NCBI GenBank assembly: GCA_031365725.1
Contig: JANLYQ010000056.1
Span: 1 to 24,890, forward strand
From: JANLYQ01 sp031365725
Lineage (GTDB): Bacteria; Actinomycetota; Actinomycetes; JACCUZ01
Length of the DNA: 24,890 nucleotides
Direction of reading: 5' to 3'
Part shown: piece after piece, positions 13,834 through 21,796 of the stretch
How the letters are laid out: the number at the start of each line of letters is the position of its first letter
How positions within the stretch are numbered: position 1 is the first letter of the stretch
The notes under the pieces: generated by a model
Database searches by the model: none
Seen by the model: the letters and a program-made list of their open reading frames with translations, nothing else
What the model was told of the DNA's origin: nothing
Position numbers and translations under genes: made by a program

Positions 13834-14739
13834 ATGACCGCCCTCCCGATCTTCTCGATCCCCAGCCCGGCACGCGGGGTCTGGCACCTCGGGCCGTTCC
13901 CGGTCCGGGCCTATGCGCTGTGCATCATCGCGGGCATCGTGCTGGCCGTGTGGCTGGGTGAGCGGCGCTGGGTCGCGCGCGGCGGCCGCACCGGGGACGT
14001 CACCGAGCTCGCCACCTGGATGGTGCCGTTCGGCATCGTCGGTGGCCGGGTCTACCACGTCATCACCTCCCCGGACGCCTACTTCGGCACCGGCGGTTCG
14101 CCTATCCGCGCGCTCTACATCTGGGAGGGCGGCCTCGGCATCTGGGGTGCTGTCGTGCTCGGCGGCGTCGGCGGCTGGATCGGCTGCCGCCGTCGCGGCA
14201 TCCCGCTACCGGCTCTCGCCGATGCGATCGCGCCCGGCATCGTCCTGGCTCAGGCCGTGGGCCGCCTGGGCAACTACGCCAACCAGGAGCTCTTCGGTCG
14301 CCCGACCGACCTGCCATGGGCGCTGGCCATCGACGCGGCGCACCGACCCGCCGGCTACGCCGGCCAGGCGACCTACCACCCGACCTTCCTCTACGAGCTC
14401 GTCTGGAACGTCGGGGTAGCCGCGCTTGTGATCTGGGCCGACCGGCGCTTCCGGCTCGGCCACGGCCGGGCGTTCGCGCTGTACGTCGCGGCTTACGCCG
14501 TCGGCCGAGGGTGGATCGAGGCGCTGCGCATCGACGAGGCGCACCACCTGTTCGGTCTGCGGCTCAACGACTGGACCAGCCTTCTGGTGTTCCTCGGCGG
14601 CGTCACCTACCTGGTGGTCAGCAGTCGCCGACGGCCCGGTCGCGAGACAGCACAGGACCTGGAGGCGCGCCGGACCGTGCCACTCTCGGTCTCCGACACG
14701 CCCCGCATCGACAACGAGAAGGACGAGGTCGTCACGTGA
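13834..14739 (+). CDS. lgt: Prolipoprotein diacylglyceryl transferase
   Basis: Lgt transfers diacylglycerol from phosphatidylglycerol to the lipobox Cys of prolipoproteins at the cytoplasmic membrane. The 301-residue protein has several membrane helices and the Lgt signature GRLGNYANQELFG (143-155), followed by YHPTFLYE. Where E. coli Lgt has HGG, this protein reads IWEGGLGIWG (96-105), with Trp in the His position; from memory this form is common in actinobacteria. The C-terminal 40 residues are polar. The ATG at 13834 follows the SCO stop by 8 bases with no strong ribosome-binding site. The stop overlaps the GTG of the VIT gene (GTGA). Confidence 0.95.
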   Translation: MTALPIFSIPSPARGVWHLGPFPVRAYALCIIAGIVLAVWLGERRWVARGGRTGDVTELATWMVPFGIVGGRVYHVITSPDAYFGTGGSPIRALYIWEGGLGIWGAVVLGGVGGWIGCRRRGIPLPALADAIAPGIVLAQAVGRLGNYANQELFGRPTDLPWALAIDAAHRPAGYAGQATYHPTFLYELVWNVGVAALVIWADRRFRLGHGRAFALYVAAYAVGRGWIEALRIDEAHHLFGLRLNDWTSLLVFLGGVTYLVVSSRRRPGRETAQDLEARRTVPLSVSDTPRIDNEKDEVVT

Positions 14740-15524
14740 CCAGCGAGCCCACCCGGACCGAATCGACGACGCCGGCAGAGTCGACGATGCCGCAGACGCC
14801 GGCCGAGGCACGCGCCGAGCGTGAGTCGATGCGCATCCGGCACGAGCACTCGGACGTCACGGGCGGCTGGCTGCGTCCCGCCGTCTTCGGTGCCTCCGAC
14901 GGTCTGGTCTCCAACTTCGCGCTGATAGCGGGCGTCACCGGGGGTAACGCCGACAGCAAGGCGGTCTTGCTCGCGGGGCTCGCGGGGCTTGCCGCCGGTG
15001 CGTTCTCGATGGCGGCGGGGGAGTACATCTCGGTCCGCTCCCAGGCCGAGCAGGCGCTGGCCGAGATCGAGTCCGAGCGCCGCGAGCTCGAGCGCAACCC
15101 GGCGGGTGAGCGGCGCGAGCTCGCCCAGATGTACGTCGCCAAGGGTCTCGAGCCCGAGCTGGCCCGGGAGGTCGCCCGCCAGCTGTCCCGCGACCCTGCG
15201 CAGGCGCTGGACGTGCACGTCCGCGAGGAGCTCGGCATCTCGGCCGACGATTTGCCCTCGGCCACGCTGGCCGCCGGGTCCTCTTTCGCCTCCTTCGCGA
15301 TCGGGGCGTTCCTCCCGGTGCTGCCCTACCTGCTGGGCGCCACCTCGCTGCTGCCCGGGTTGATCCTCACCGTCGCCGGGCTGTTCCTCTGCGGGGCCTT
15401 CGTCACCCGCTTGACCCCGCGGTCGTGGTGGTACGGCGCGCTCCGCCAGACCGCCGTCGGTGGGCTTGCCGCAGCGGTGACCTACGGCGTCGGGTCGCTG
15501 GTCGGCTCATCCGGCCTGGCCTGA
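14736..15524 (+). CDS. VIT1/CCC1-family iron/manganese transporter
   Basis: A 262-residue membrane protein. It shows the VIT1/CCC1 hallmark GASDGLVSNFALIAGVTG in helix 1 and GAFSMAAGEYISV in helix 2. A charged cytosolic helical domain of about 90 residues follows (Glu/Arg-rich, ELERNPAGERREL), then three more hydrophobic segments at the C-terminus. The family moves Fe2+ or Mn2+ out of the cytosol, and the cytosolic domain binds metal in plant VIT1. The GTG at 14736 overlaps the lgt stop. Residues 1-40 are polar and disordered. A 173-base regulatory gap follows. Confidence 0.92.
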   Translation: MTSEPTRTESTTPAESTMPQTPAEARAERESMRIRHEHSDVTGGWLRPAVFGASDGLVSNFALIAGVTGGNADSKAVLLAGLAGLAAGAFSMAAGEYISVRSQAEQALAEIESERRELERNPAGERRELAQMYVAKGLEPELAREVARQLSRDPAQALDVHVREELGISADDLPSATLAAGSSFASFAIGAFLPVLPYLLGATSLLPGLILTVAGLFLCGAFVTRLTPRSWWYGALRQTAVGGLAAAVTYGVGSLVGSSGLA

Positions 15525-15549
15525 CCCCTGGCCGCGTGGCGACGAAGCG

Positions 15550-15565
15550 TTCACATGCTGGAAAC
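15550..15565 (+). promoter_or_regulatory. Possible GlnR-type site TTCAC-N6-GAAAC upstream of gltB
   Basis: TTCAC (15550-15554), six bases, then GAAAC (15561-15565) matches 9 of 10 defined positions loosely read from the actinobacterial GlnR pattern gTnAC-n6-GaAAC; the first base is T instead of G. It is centred about 50 bases before the predicted gltB transcription start, an activator-like position. The second half expected after another six bases is weak (GCCCG). This is an inference from pattern only. Confidence 0.4.
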
Positions 15566-15594
15566 ACCTGGGCCCGCCGGGGGGTCGGGCTGGC

Positions 15595-15600
15595 TATGCT
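15595..15600 (+). promoter_or_regulatory. Candidate -10 element TATGCT for gltBD
   Basis: TATGCT fits TANNNT and would give a leader of about 90 bases before gltB. No -35 match lies 17 bases upstream, which fits an activator-dependent promoter. Confidence 0.45.
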
Positions 15601-15680
15601 GGGCGGCGTACCGCAGGGCCAGTGTTGTCCCTCGGTCGATGAGCTGGTCGGTCCCGTTCTTCTCGGGCCGGCCCGTCGAC

Positions 15681-15690
15681 GAGGAAGGGA
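15681..15690 (+). promoter_or_regulatory. Ribosome-binding site GAGGAAGGGA for gltB
   Basis: The purine-rich GAGGAAGGGA ends 7 bases before the GTG at 15698. It sets the gltB start, although the frame is open much further upstream, back into the VIT gene. Confidence 0.75.
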
Positions 15691-15697
15691 CGCGCCC

Positions 15698-18600
15698 GTG
15701 CTACCTGTGCCATCTCACGGGCTGCCACCCGCCCAGGGGCTCTACGACCCGGCCGACGAGCACGACGCGTGCGGGGTCGCCTTCATCGCGACGCTGTCCG
15801 GGGTAGCCACTCACGAGATCGTCGACCAGGCGCTGACCGCGCTGCGCAACCTCGACCACCGGGGTGCCTCCGGTGCCGAGCCGGACTCCGGTGACGGTGC
15901 GGGCATCCTCACCCAGGTGCCCGACGCGTTCTTGCGCGCGGTCGCGCCGTTCGCCCTGCCCGACAAAGGGTCCTACGCCGTGGGGACGGTGTTCCTGTCG
16001 CCCGACGTGGCCGCGGCAGCTGCCGCCCGGGCCGAGATCGAGACGATCGCCGTGGCGGAAGGACTGCGTGTCGTCGGTTGGCGCGAGGTTCCGACCACCC
16101 CCGCGCTGCTGGGAGCCACCGCTCGCGGGGTGATGCCACGCTTCGAGCAGATCTTCGTCGCCGACGCGCAGGGCAGACAGTTCGGCATGGCGTTGGAGCG
16201 CATGGCGTTCTGCCTGCGCAAGAGGGTCGAGCGCGAGGTCGGCGTCTACCTCCCCTCGTTGTCGTCGCGCACACTGGTCTACAAGGGCATGCTCACCACC
16301 GGCCAGCTCGAGCCGTTCTTCCCGGACCTCTCCGACCGGCGTTTCATCAGCGAGCTCGCCCTGGTGCACTCGCGCTTCTCGACCAACACGTTCCCGTCGT
16401 GGCCGCTTGCCCACCCCTACCGGCTGATCGCGCACAACGGCGAGATCAACACCGTCCGCGGCAACCGCAACTGGATGGCGGCCCGGGAGAGCACGCTCGC
16501 CAGCGACGTCATCCCCGGCGACCTGAGCCGGTTGTTCCCCATCTGCACCCCGGGCGCGAGTGACTCGGCGTCCTTCGATGAGGTGCTCGAGCTGCTGCAC
16601 CTCGGCGGTCGCTCGCTGCCGCACGCCGTGCTGATGATGATCCCCGAGGCGTGGGAGAACCACGTCGAGATGGACCCGGCGCGCAAGGCGTTCTACAACT
16701 TCCACGCTGCGCTGATGGAGCCGTGGGACGGCCCGGCCTGCATCACCTTCACCGACGGTAGCCTCATCGGCGCCGTGCTCGACCGCAACGGCCTGCGCCC
16801 CAGCCGCTACTGGGTCACCGAGGACGGGTTGGTCGTGCTCGCCAGCGAGGTCGGGGTGCTCGACCTCGACCCGGCGCGCGTCGTGCGCAAGGGGCGGCTG
16901 CAGCCGGGTCGGATGTTTCTCGTCGACACCGACCGCGGCCGGATCGTCGACGACGCCGAGATCAAGGCCGAGCTCGCGGCCGAGGCGCCGTACGACGAGT
17001 GGCTGCACGCCGGACAGGTGCACCTCGGTGACCTGCCCGAGCGCGAGCACGTCGTGCACACCCACGCAAGCGTCACCCGTCGCCAGCAGACCTTCGGCTA
17101 CACCGAGGAAGAGCTGCGGATCCTGCTGGCTCCCATGGCACGGGCGGCGGCCGAGCCGATCGGGTCGATGGGCACCGACACTCCTGTCGCGGTCCTCTCG
17201 CAGCGACCACGGCTGCTGTTCGACTACTTCAGCCAGTTGTTCGCCCAGGTCACCAACCCGCCGCTGGACGCGATCCGCGAGGAGCTGGTCACCAGCCTCG
17301 GGACCGCGATCGGCCCGGACCAGAACCTTCTCACCGCGACCCCGGCGCACGTGCGCCAGCTGGTGCTCGCCTTCCCGGTCATCGACAACGACGAGCTGGC
17401 GAAGATCCAGCAGGTCAACCGGGACGGCAACCTGCCCGGCTTTGCGGCCACCCGGATCAGCGGGCTGTACCGCGTGGCCGGCAGCGGCGGCGCTCTGCGC
17501 GACCGGCTGGAGGAGATCTTCGCGGAGGTCAGCGCCGCCGTGGCGGCCGGCACCCGGTTCATCGTGCTCTCCGACCGCGACTCGGACTGGGCGCTCGCCC
17601 CGATCCCGTCGCTTCTGCTGACCAGCGCCGTGCACCACCACCTGATCCGGGAGAAGACCCGCACCCAGGTCGGCCTGGTAGTCGAGGCGGGCGATGTCCG
17701 CGAGGTGCACCACGTGGCGCTGCTGGTGGGCTACGGCGCCTCCGCGGTCAACCCCTACCTCGCGATGGAGTCGGTCGAGGACCTCGCCACCCACGGCCTG
17801 GTCCCGGTGCAGAGCGACGTCGCCGTGCACAACCTCATCAAGGCCCTCGGCAAGGGCGTGCTCAAGGTCATGTCGAAGATGGGCATCTCCACCGTCGCCA
17901 GCTATCACGGTGCCCAGGTCTTCGAGGCCGTGGGCCTCGAGCAGGAACTGGTCGACCGCTACTTCACGGGTACGTCGTCCAAGCTCGGCGGCATCGGTCT
18001 GGACGTCATCGCCGAGGAGGTCGCGCGCCGGCACGTGGTTGCCTACCCCGGCGGCTCCGGCGCACCGAGCCACCGCACCCTGCAGGTCGGCGGGGAGTAC
18101 CAGTGGCGTCGCGAGGGCGAGCTGCACCTGTTCAACCCTGAGACGGTCTTCCGGCTGCAGCACGCGACGCGGGCCCGGCGCTACGACGTGTTCAAGCAGT
18201 ACACCTCTGCCGTCGACGCGCAGTCGGAGCGGCTGATGACGCTGCGCGGACTGTTCGCCTTCAAGGAGGGCGAACGGCCACCGGTCCCCATCGAGGAGGT
18301 CGAGCCGGTGGAGAGCATCGTGCGACGCTTCTCCACCGGGGCCATGTCCTACGGCTCCATCTCCCAGGAGGCGCACGAAACCCTCGCGATCGCGATGAAC
18401 CGGCTCGGCGGCAAGTCCAACACGGGCGAAGGCGGCGAGGACAGCGAGCGCTTCGTCCCCGACGCCAACGGCGACCTCCGCCGGTCAGCTGTCAAGCAGG
18501 TGGCCAGCGGCCGGTTCGGGGTCACCAGCGAGTACCTCGTCAACGCCGACGACCTGCAGATCAAGATGGCCCAAGGTGCCAAGCCCGGCGAAGGTGGCCA

Positions 18601-20251
18601 GCTTCCTGGTCACAAGGTCTACCCCTGGATCGCCAAAACTCGTTACAGCACACCGGGTGTGGGGCTCATCTCGCCACCGCCGCATCACGACATCTATTCG
18701 ATCGAGGACCTCGCTCAGCTCATCCACGACCTGAAGAACGCCAACGACCGGGCGCGGGTGCACGTCAAGCTCGTCGCCGAGGTGGGCGTCGGCACCGTCG
18801 CTGCCGGTGTGAGCAAGGCCCACGCCGACGTTGTGCTCATCTCCGGTCACGACGGGGGCACGGGAGCCTCACCGCTGACGTCGCTCAAGCACGCCGGTGC
18901 GCCATGGGAGCTCGGGCTGGCCGAGACGCAGCAGACCCTGCTGCTGAACGGGTTGCGCGACCGGATCGTCGTCCAGGCGGACGGTCAGCTCAAGACCGGA
19001 CGCGACGTCGTCATCGCGGCGTTGCTCGGTGCCGAGGAGTACGGCTTCGCGACCGCACCACTTGTCGTCAGTGGCTGCATCATGATGCGGGTCTGCCACC
19101 TCGACACCTGCCCGGTCGGCGTGGCGACCCAGAACCCCGAGCTGCGCAAGAAGTTCTCCGGCAAGCCCGAGTTCGTCGAGACCTTCTTCACCTACATCGC
19201 CGAGGAGGTTCGCGAGCACCTCGCGGCGCTCGGGTTCCGCAGTCTCGAGGAGGCGATCGGCCGGGCCGAGATGCTCGACACCCGCCGGGCGGTCGAGCAC
19301 TGGAAGGCGTTCGGCCTCGACCTGGCGCCGGTCCTGCACGTGCCGGACCTGCCCGAAGGCACCGCACGTCGTCGTACGACGGTGCAGGACCACGGTCTCG
19401 AGAAGGCCTTGGACAACGAGCTGATCTCCCGCGCGCAGGACGCCCTGGAGCACGGGACCGCGGTGTCGTTCACCGTGCCGGTGCGCAACGTCAACCGCAC
19501 GGTGGGGACCATGCTCGGCGCGGAGGTCACCCGCCGGCACGGGGGAGCAGGACTGCCCGACGACACCATCGACATCACCTTCACCGGCTCGGCGGGTCAG
19601 TCGTTCGGTGCGTTCCTGCCACGCGGTGTGACGCTACGGCTGGTCGGCGACGCCAACGACTACCTCGGCAAGGGCCTGTCCGGCGGCCGGCTCAGCGTCC
19701 GGCCCGCACCCAGTGCGTCGCTGGTCGCCGAACGCAACGTCATCGCCGGCAACGTCTTGCTCTACGGCGCCACCGGTGGCGAGGCGTTCGTCCGCGGTCT
19801 CGTCGGCGAACGGTTCGCGGTGCGCAACTCCGGCGCCACCGCGGTCGTCGAGGGCGTGGGCGACCACGGCTGCGAGTACATGACCGGCGGACAGGTTGTC
19901 GTGCTCGGCGGGGTCGGACGCAACTTTGCGGCTGGCATGTCCGGCGGCACGGCCTACGTGCTGGACCTGCACGAGGTGCGGGTCAACCGCGACATGGTCG
20001 ACCTCGAACTGGTCGACGACGACGACATCACCTTGCTCGGCGCCCTGGTGGCCCGCCACGTCGAGCACACCGGGTCCACCGTGGGTGCTGCGTTGATGGC
20101 CGACTGGCCGGCAGCAGCGAGCCGCTTCACCAAGGTGATGCCGCGCGACTACAAGACCGTGCTGCTCGCGCGGGCGCGGGCACTCGACGCCGGTTTCGCC
20201 GAGGACAGCCCCGAGACCCTGGACGCGATCATGGAGGCATCCCGTGGCTGA
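15698..20251 (+). CDS. gltB: Glutamate synthase (NADPH) large subunit
   Basis: GltB makes glutamate from glutamine and 2-oxoglutarate with electrons from GltD. The 1517-residue protein has, in order, the class II (Ntn) amidotransferase domain, a central domain, the FMN-binding synthase barrel and the GXGXG domain. The nucleophile is probably C25 in EHDACGVAF, implying removal of a 24-residue propeptide. The barrel contains KPGEGGQLPGHKV, SPPPHHDIYSIEDL and GHDGGTGASP. The 3Fe-4S cysteines are C1127, C1133 and C1138 in GCIMMRVCHLDTC. The GXGXG repeats begin near residue 1325. The length is normal for bacterial GltB. The GTG at 15698 is set by GAGGAAGGGA. It overlaps gltD by 8 bases, so the subunits are coupled. 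Confidence 0.97.
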   Translation: MLPVPSHGLPPAQGLYDPADEHDACGVAFIATLSGVATHEIVDQALTALRNLDHRGASGAEPDSGDGAGILTQVPDAFLRAVAPFALPDKGSYAVGTVFLSPDVAAAAAARAEIETIAVAEGLRVVGWREVPTTPALLGATARGVMPRFEQIFVADAQGRQFGMALERMAFCLRKRVEREVGVYLPSLSSRTLVYKGMLTTGQLEPFFPDLSDRRFISELALVHSRFSTNTFPSWPLAHPYRLIAHNGEINTVRGNRNWMAARESTLASDVIPGDLSRLFPICTPGASDSASFDEVLELLHLGGRSLPHAVLMMIPEAWENHVEMDPARKAFYNFHAALMEPWDGPACITFTDGSLIGAVLDRNGLRPSRYWVTEDGLVVLASEVGVLDLDPARVVRKGRLQPGRMFLVDTDRGRIVDDAEIKAELAAEAPYDEWLHAGQVHLGDLPEREHVVHTHASVTRRQQTFGYTEEELRILLAPMARAAAEPIGSMGTDTPVAVLSQRPRLLFDYFSQLFAQVTNPPLDAIREELVTSLGTAIGPDQNLLTATPAHVRQLVLAFPVIDNDELAKIQQVNRDGNLPGFAATRISGLYRVAGSGGALRDRLEEIFAEVSAAVAAGTRFIVLSDRDSDWALAPIPSLLLTSAVHHHLIREKTRTQVGLVVEAGDVREVHHVALLVGYGASAVNPYLAMESVEDLATHGLVPVQSDVAVHNLIKALGKGVLKVMSKMGISTVASYHGAQVFEAVGLEQELVDRYFTGTSSKLGGIGLDVIAEEVARRHVVAYPGGSGAPSHRTLQVGGEYQWRREGELHLFNPETVFRLQHATRARRYDVFKQYTSAVDAQSERLMTLRGLFAFKEGERPPVPIEEVEPVESIVRRFSTGAMSYGSISQEAHETLAIAMNRLGGKSNTGEGGEDSERFVPDANGDLRRSAVKQVASGRFGVTSEYLVNADDLQIKMAQGAKPGEGGQLPGHKVYPWIAKTRYSTPGVGLISPPPHHDIYSIEDLAQLIHDLKNANDRARVHVKLVAEVGVGTVAAGVSKAHADVVLISGHDGGTGASPLTSLKHAGAPWELGLAETQQTLLLNGLRDRIVVQADGQLKTGRDVVIAALLGAEEYGFATAPLVVSGCIMMRVCHLDTCPVGVATQNPELRKKFSGKPEFVETFFTYIAEEVREHLAALGFRSLEEAIGRAEMLDTRRAVEHWKAFGLDLAPVLHVPDLPEGTARRRTTVQDHGLEKALDNELISRAQDALEHGTAVSFTVPVRNVNRTVGTMLGAEVTRRHGGAGLPDDTIDITFTGSAGQSFGAFLPRGVTLRLVGDANDYLGKGLSGGRLSVRPAPSASLVAERNVIAGNVLLYGATGGEAFVRGLVGERFAVRNSGATAVVEGVGDHGCEYMTGGQVVVLGGVGRNFAAGMSGGTAYVLDLHEVRVNRDMVDLELVDDDDITLLGALVARHVEHTGSTVGAALMADWPAAASRFTKVMPRDYKTVLLARARALDAGFAEDSPETLDAIMEASRG

Positions 20252-21731
20252 CCCGCGCGGTTTCATCAGCACCCCGCAGCGTGAGCTGCCGCCGCGCCGG
20301 CCTGTCGACGAACGGATCATGGACTGGCGCGAGGTCTACGAGGAGACGGGCACGAACGCCGCCCGCGAGGTGCTGACCCGGCAGGCCGGTCGGTGCATGG
20401 ACTGCGGCATCCCGTTCTGCCATGACGGCTGCCCCCTGGGCAACCTGATCCCGGAGTGGAACGACCTGGTCTGGCGCGACGACTGGCAAGCCGCCATCGA
20501 GCGGTTGCACGCCACCAACAACTTCCCGGAATTCACCGGCCGGCTGTGTCCTGCGCCGTGTGAGGGGTCGTGCGTGCTCGGCATCAACTCCGAGCCGGTC
20601 ACCATCAAGGCGGTCGAGGTCTCGATCATCGACCGAGCCTGGGAGGAGGGCTGGGTGGCCCCGCAGCCCCCCGACCGACTCAGTGGTCGCACCGTCGCGG
20701 TCGTCGGCTCCGGCCCGGCTGGTCTGGCTGTCGCCCAGCAGCTGACCCGGGCGGGTCACACCGTCGCGGTCCTCGAGCGGGCCGACGCCATCGGCGGGTT
20801 GCTGCGTTACGGCATCCCCGAGTTCAAGATGGAGAAGCGCCAGCTCGATCGGCGACTGGACCAGATGCGGGCCGAGGGCACGCGGTTCATCACCGGCGTC
20901 GACGTCGGCGGCGACCCTGCGACCGGTGGTCTCGGAGTCACCGCACTGCGAGCTCGCTACGACGCCGTCGTGCTCGCCGTCGGTGCAACGGCCGCCCGCG
21001 ACCTGCCGGTGCCGGGCCGCGAGCTCGACGGGGTCCTGCAGGCGATTGAGTACCTCCCGCACGGCAACCGTGCCGGCCTCGACCCCGAGTACGCCGTCCC
21101 GGTCAGCGCCGCCGGGAAGCACGTGGTGATCATCGGTGGCGGTGACACCGGTGCCGACTGCCTGGGCACGGCGCACCGGCAGGGCGCCGCCTCGGTCACC
21201 CAGCTCGAGATCATGCCGCGCCCGGCAGAGGAACGGCCGGACACCAACCCCTGGCCGACCTGGCCCCTGGTCTACCGGACCTCCAGTGCACACGAGGAAG
21301 GCGGGGACCGGGTCTTCGCTGTCAACACCAACCGGCTCATCGGTGACGACAACGGAGCGGTCGCGCGGCTCGAGCTGGTCGAGGTGGAGATGGTCGACGG
21401 CCGGTTCGCGCCCGTCGAGGGGAGCAGCCGCACGATCCCGGCGGAGCTCGTGCTGCTGGCGATGGGCTTCCTCGGTCCCCAGCGCACCGGCGTCATCGAC
21501 GACCTCGGCGTCGAGCTCGACGCCCGCGGCAACGTGGTGCGCGACAAGGCGTTCATGACCTCGGTGCCCGGGGTCTTCGTCGCCGGCGACGCCGGCCGTG
21601 GCCAGTCGCTGATCGTATGGGCGATCGCCGAGGGACGGGCTGCGGCTGCCGGAGTCGACGGCTGGTTGCGCGGCGGGGCCTCGACGCTGCCCCGTCCGAT
21701 CGAGCCCACCGCCCGACCGGTGTCGGTCTGA
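20244..21731 (+). CDS. gltD: Glutamate synthase (NADPH) small subunit
   Basis: GltD oxidises NADPH on FAD and passes electrons through 4Fe-4S clusters to GltB. The 495-residue protein has two N-terminal cysteine clusters, CMDCGIPFCHDGC (C51, C54, C59, C63) and CPAPCEGSC (C102, C106, C110). These are followed by an FAD-binding loop VVGSGPAGLAVA (153-164), the GGLLRYGIPEFKMEK segment, an NADPH loop IIGGGDTGADC (296-306) and the C-terminal FAD motif VFVAGDAGRGQSL. The GTG at 20244 lies inside the end of gltB and has GGAGG at 20233-20237 with a 6-base spacer. A hairpin follows the stop. Confidence 0.97.
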   Translation: MADPRGFISTPQRELPPRRPVDERIMDWREVYEETGTNAAREVLTRQAGRCMDCGIPFCHDGCPLGNLIPEWNDLVWRDDWQAAIERLHATNNFPEFTGRLCPAPCEGSCVLGINSEPVTIKAVEVSIIDRAWEEGWVAPQPPDRLSGRTVAVVGSGPAGLAVAQQLTRAGHTVAVLERADAIGGLLRYGIPEFKMEKRQLDRRLDQMRAEGTRFITGVDVGGDPATGGLGVTALRARYDAVVLAVGATAARDLPVPGRELDGVLQAIEYLPHGNRAGLDPEYAVPVSAAGKHVVIIGGGDTGADCLGTAHRQGAASVTQLEIMPRPAEERPDTNPWPTWPLVYRTSSAHEEGGDRVFAVNTNRLIGDDNGAVARLELVEVEMVDGRFAPVEGSSRTIPAELVLLAMGFLGPQRTGVIDDLGVELDARGNVVRDKAFMTSVPGVFVAGDAGRGQSLIVWAIAEGRAAAAGVDGWLRGGASTLPRPIEPTARPVSV

Positions 21732-21737
21732 CGGTGC

Positions 21738-21756
21738 GGGTCCACCCCGTGGACCC
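21738..21756 (+). terminator. Hairpin after gltD
   Basis: GGGTCCAC (21738-21745) and GTGGACCC (21749-21756) form a perfect 8-base stem with a CCC loop, extendable by one C-G pair. No T-tract follows, as is usual for actinobacterial terminators. It separates gltBD from pyk. Confidence 0.6.
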
Positions 21757-21784
21757 GTCGACCGTCCGGAACCCCTGACGTCAC

Positions 21785-21790
21785 TAGGCT
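21785..21790 (+). promoter_or_regulatory. Candidate -10 element TAGGCT for leaderless pyk
   Basis: TAGGCT lies exactly at -12 to -7 from the GTG at 21797, with no room for a leader. No -35 match is obvious. Confidence 0.55.
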
Positions 21791-21796
21791 CGGGGG

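Noticed and set aside
15701..18376. Very long open frame on the minus strand opposite gltB (about 890 codons)
   Set aside because: The sense frame is an unmistakable GltB with all catalytic motifs. Long antisense frames are expected at this GC content, and the antisense protein has no recognisable domain.
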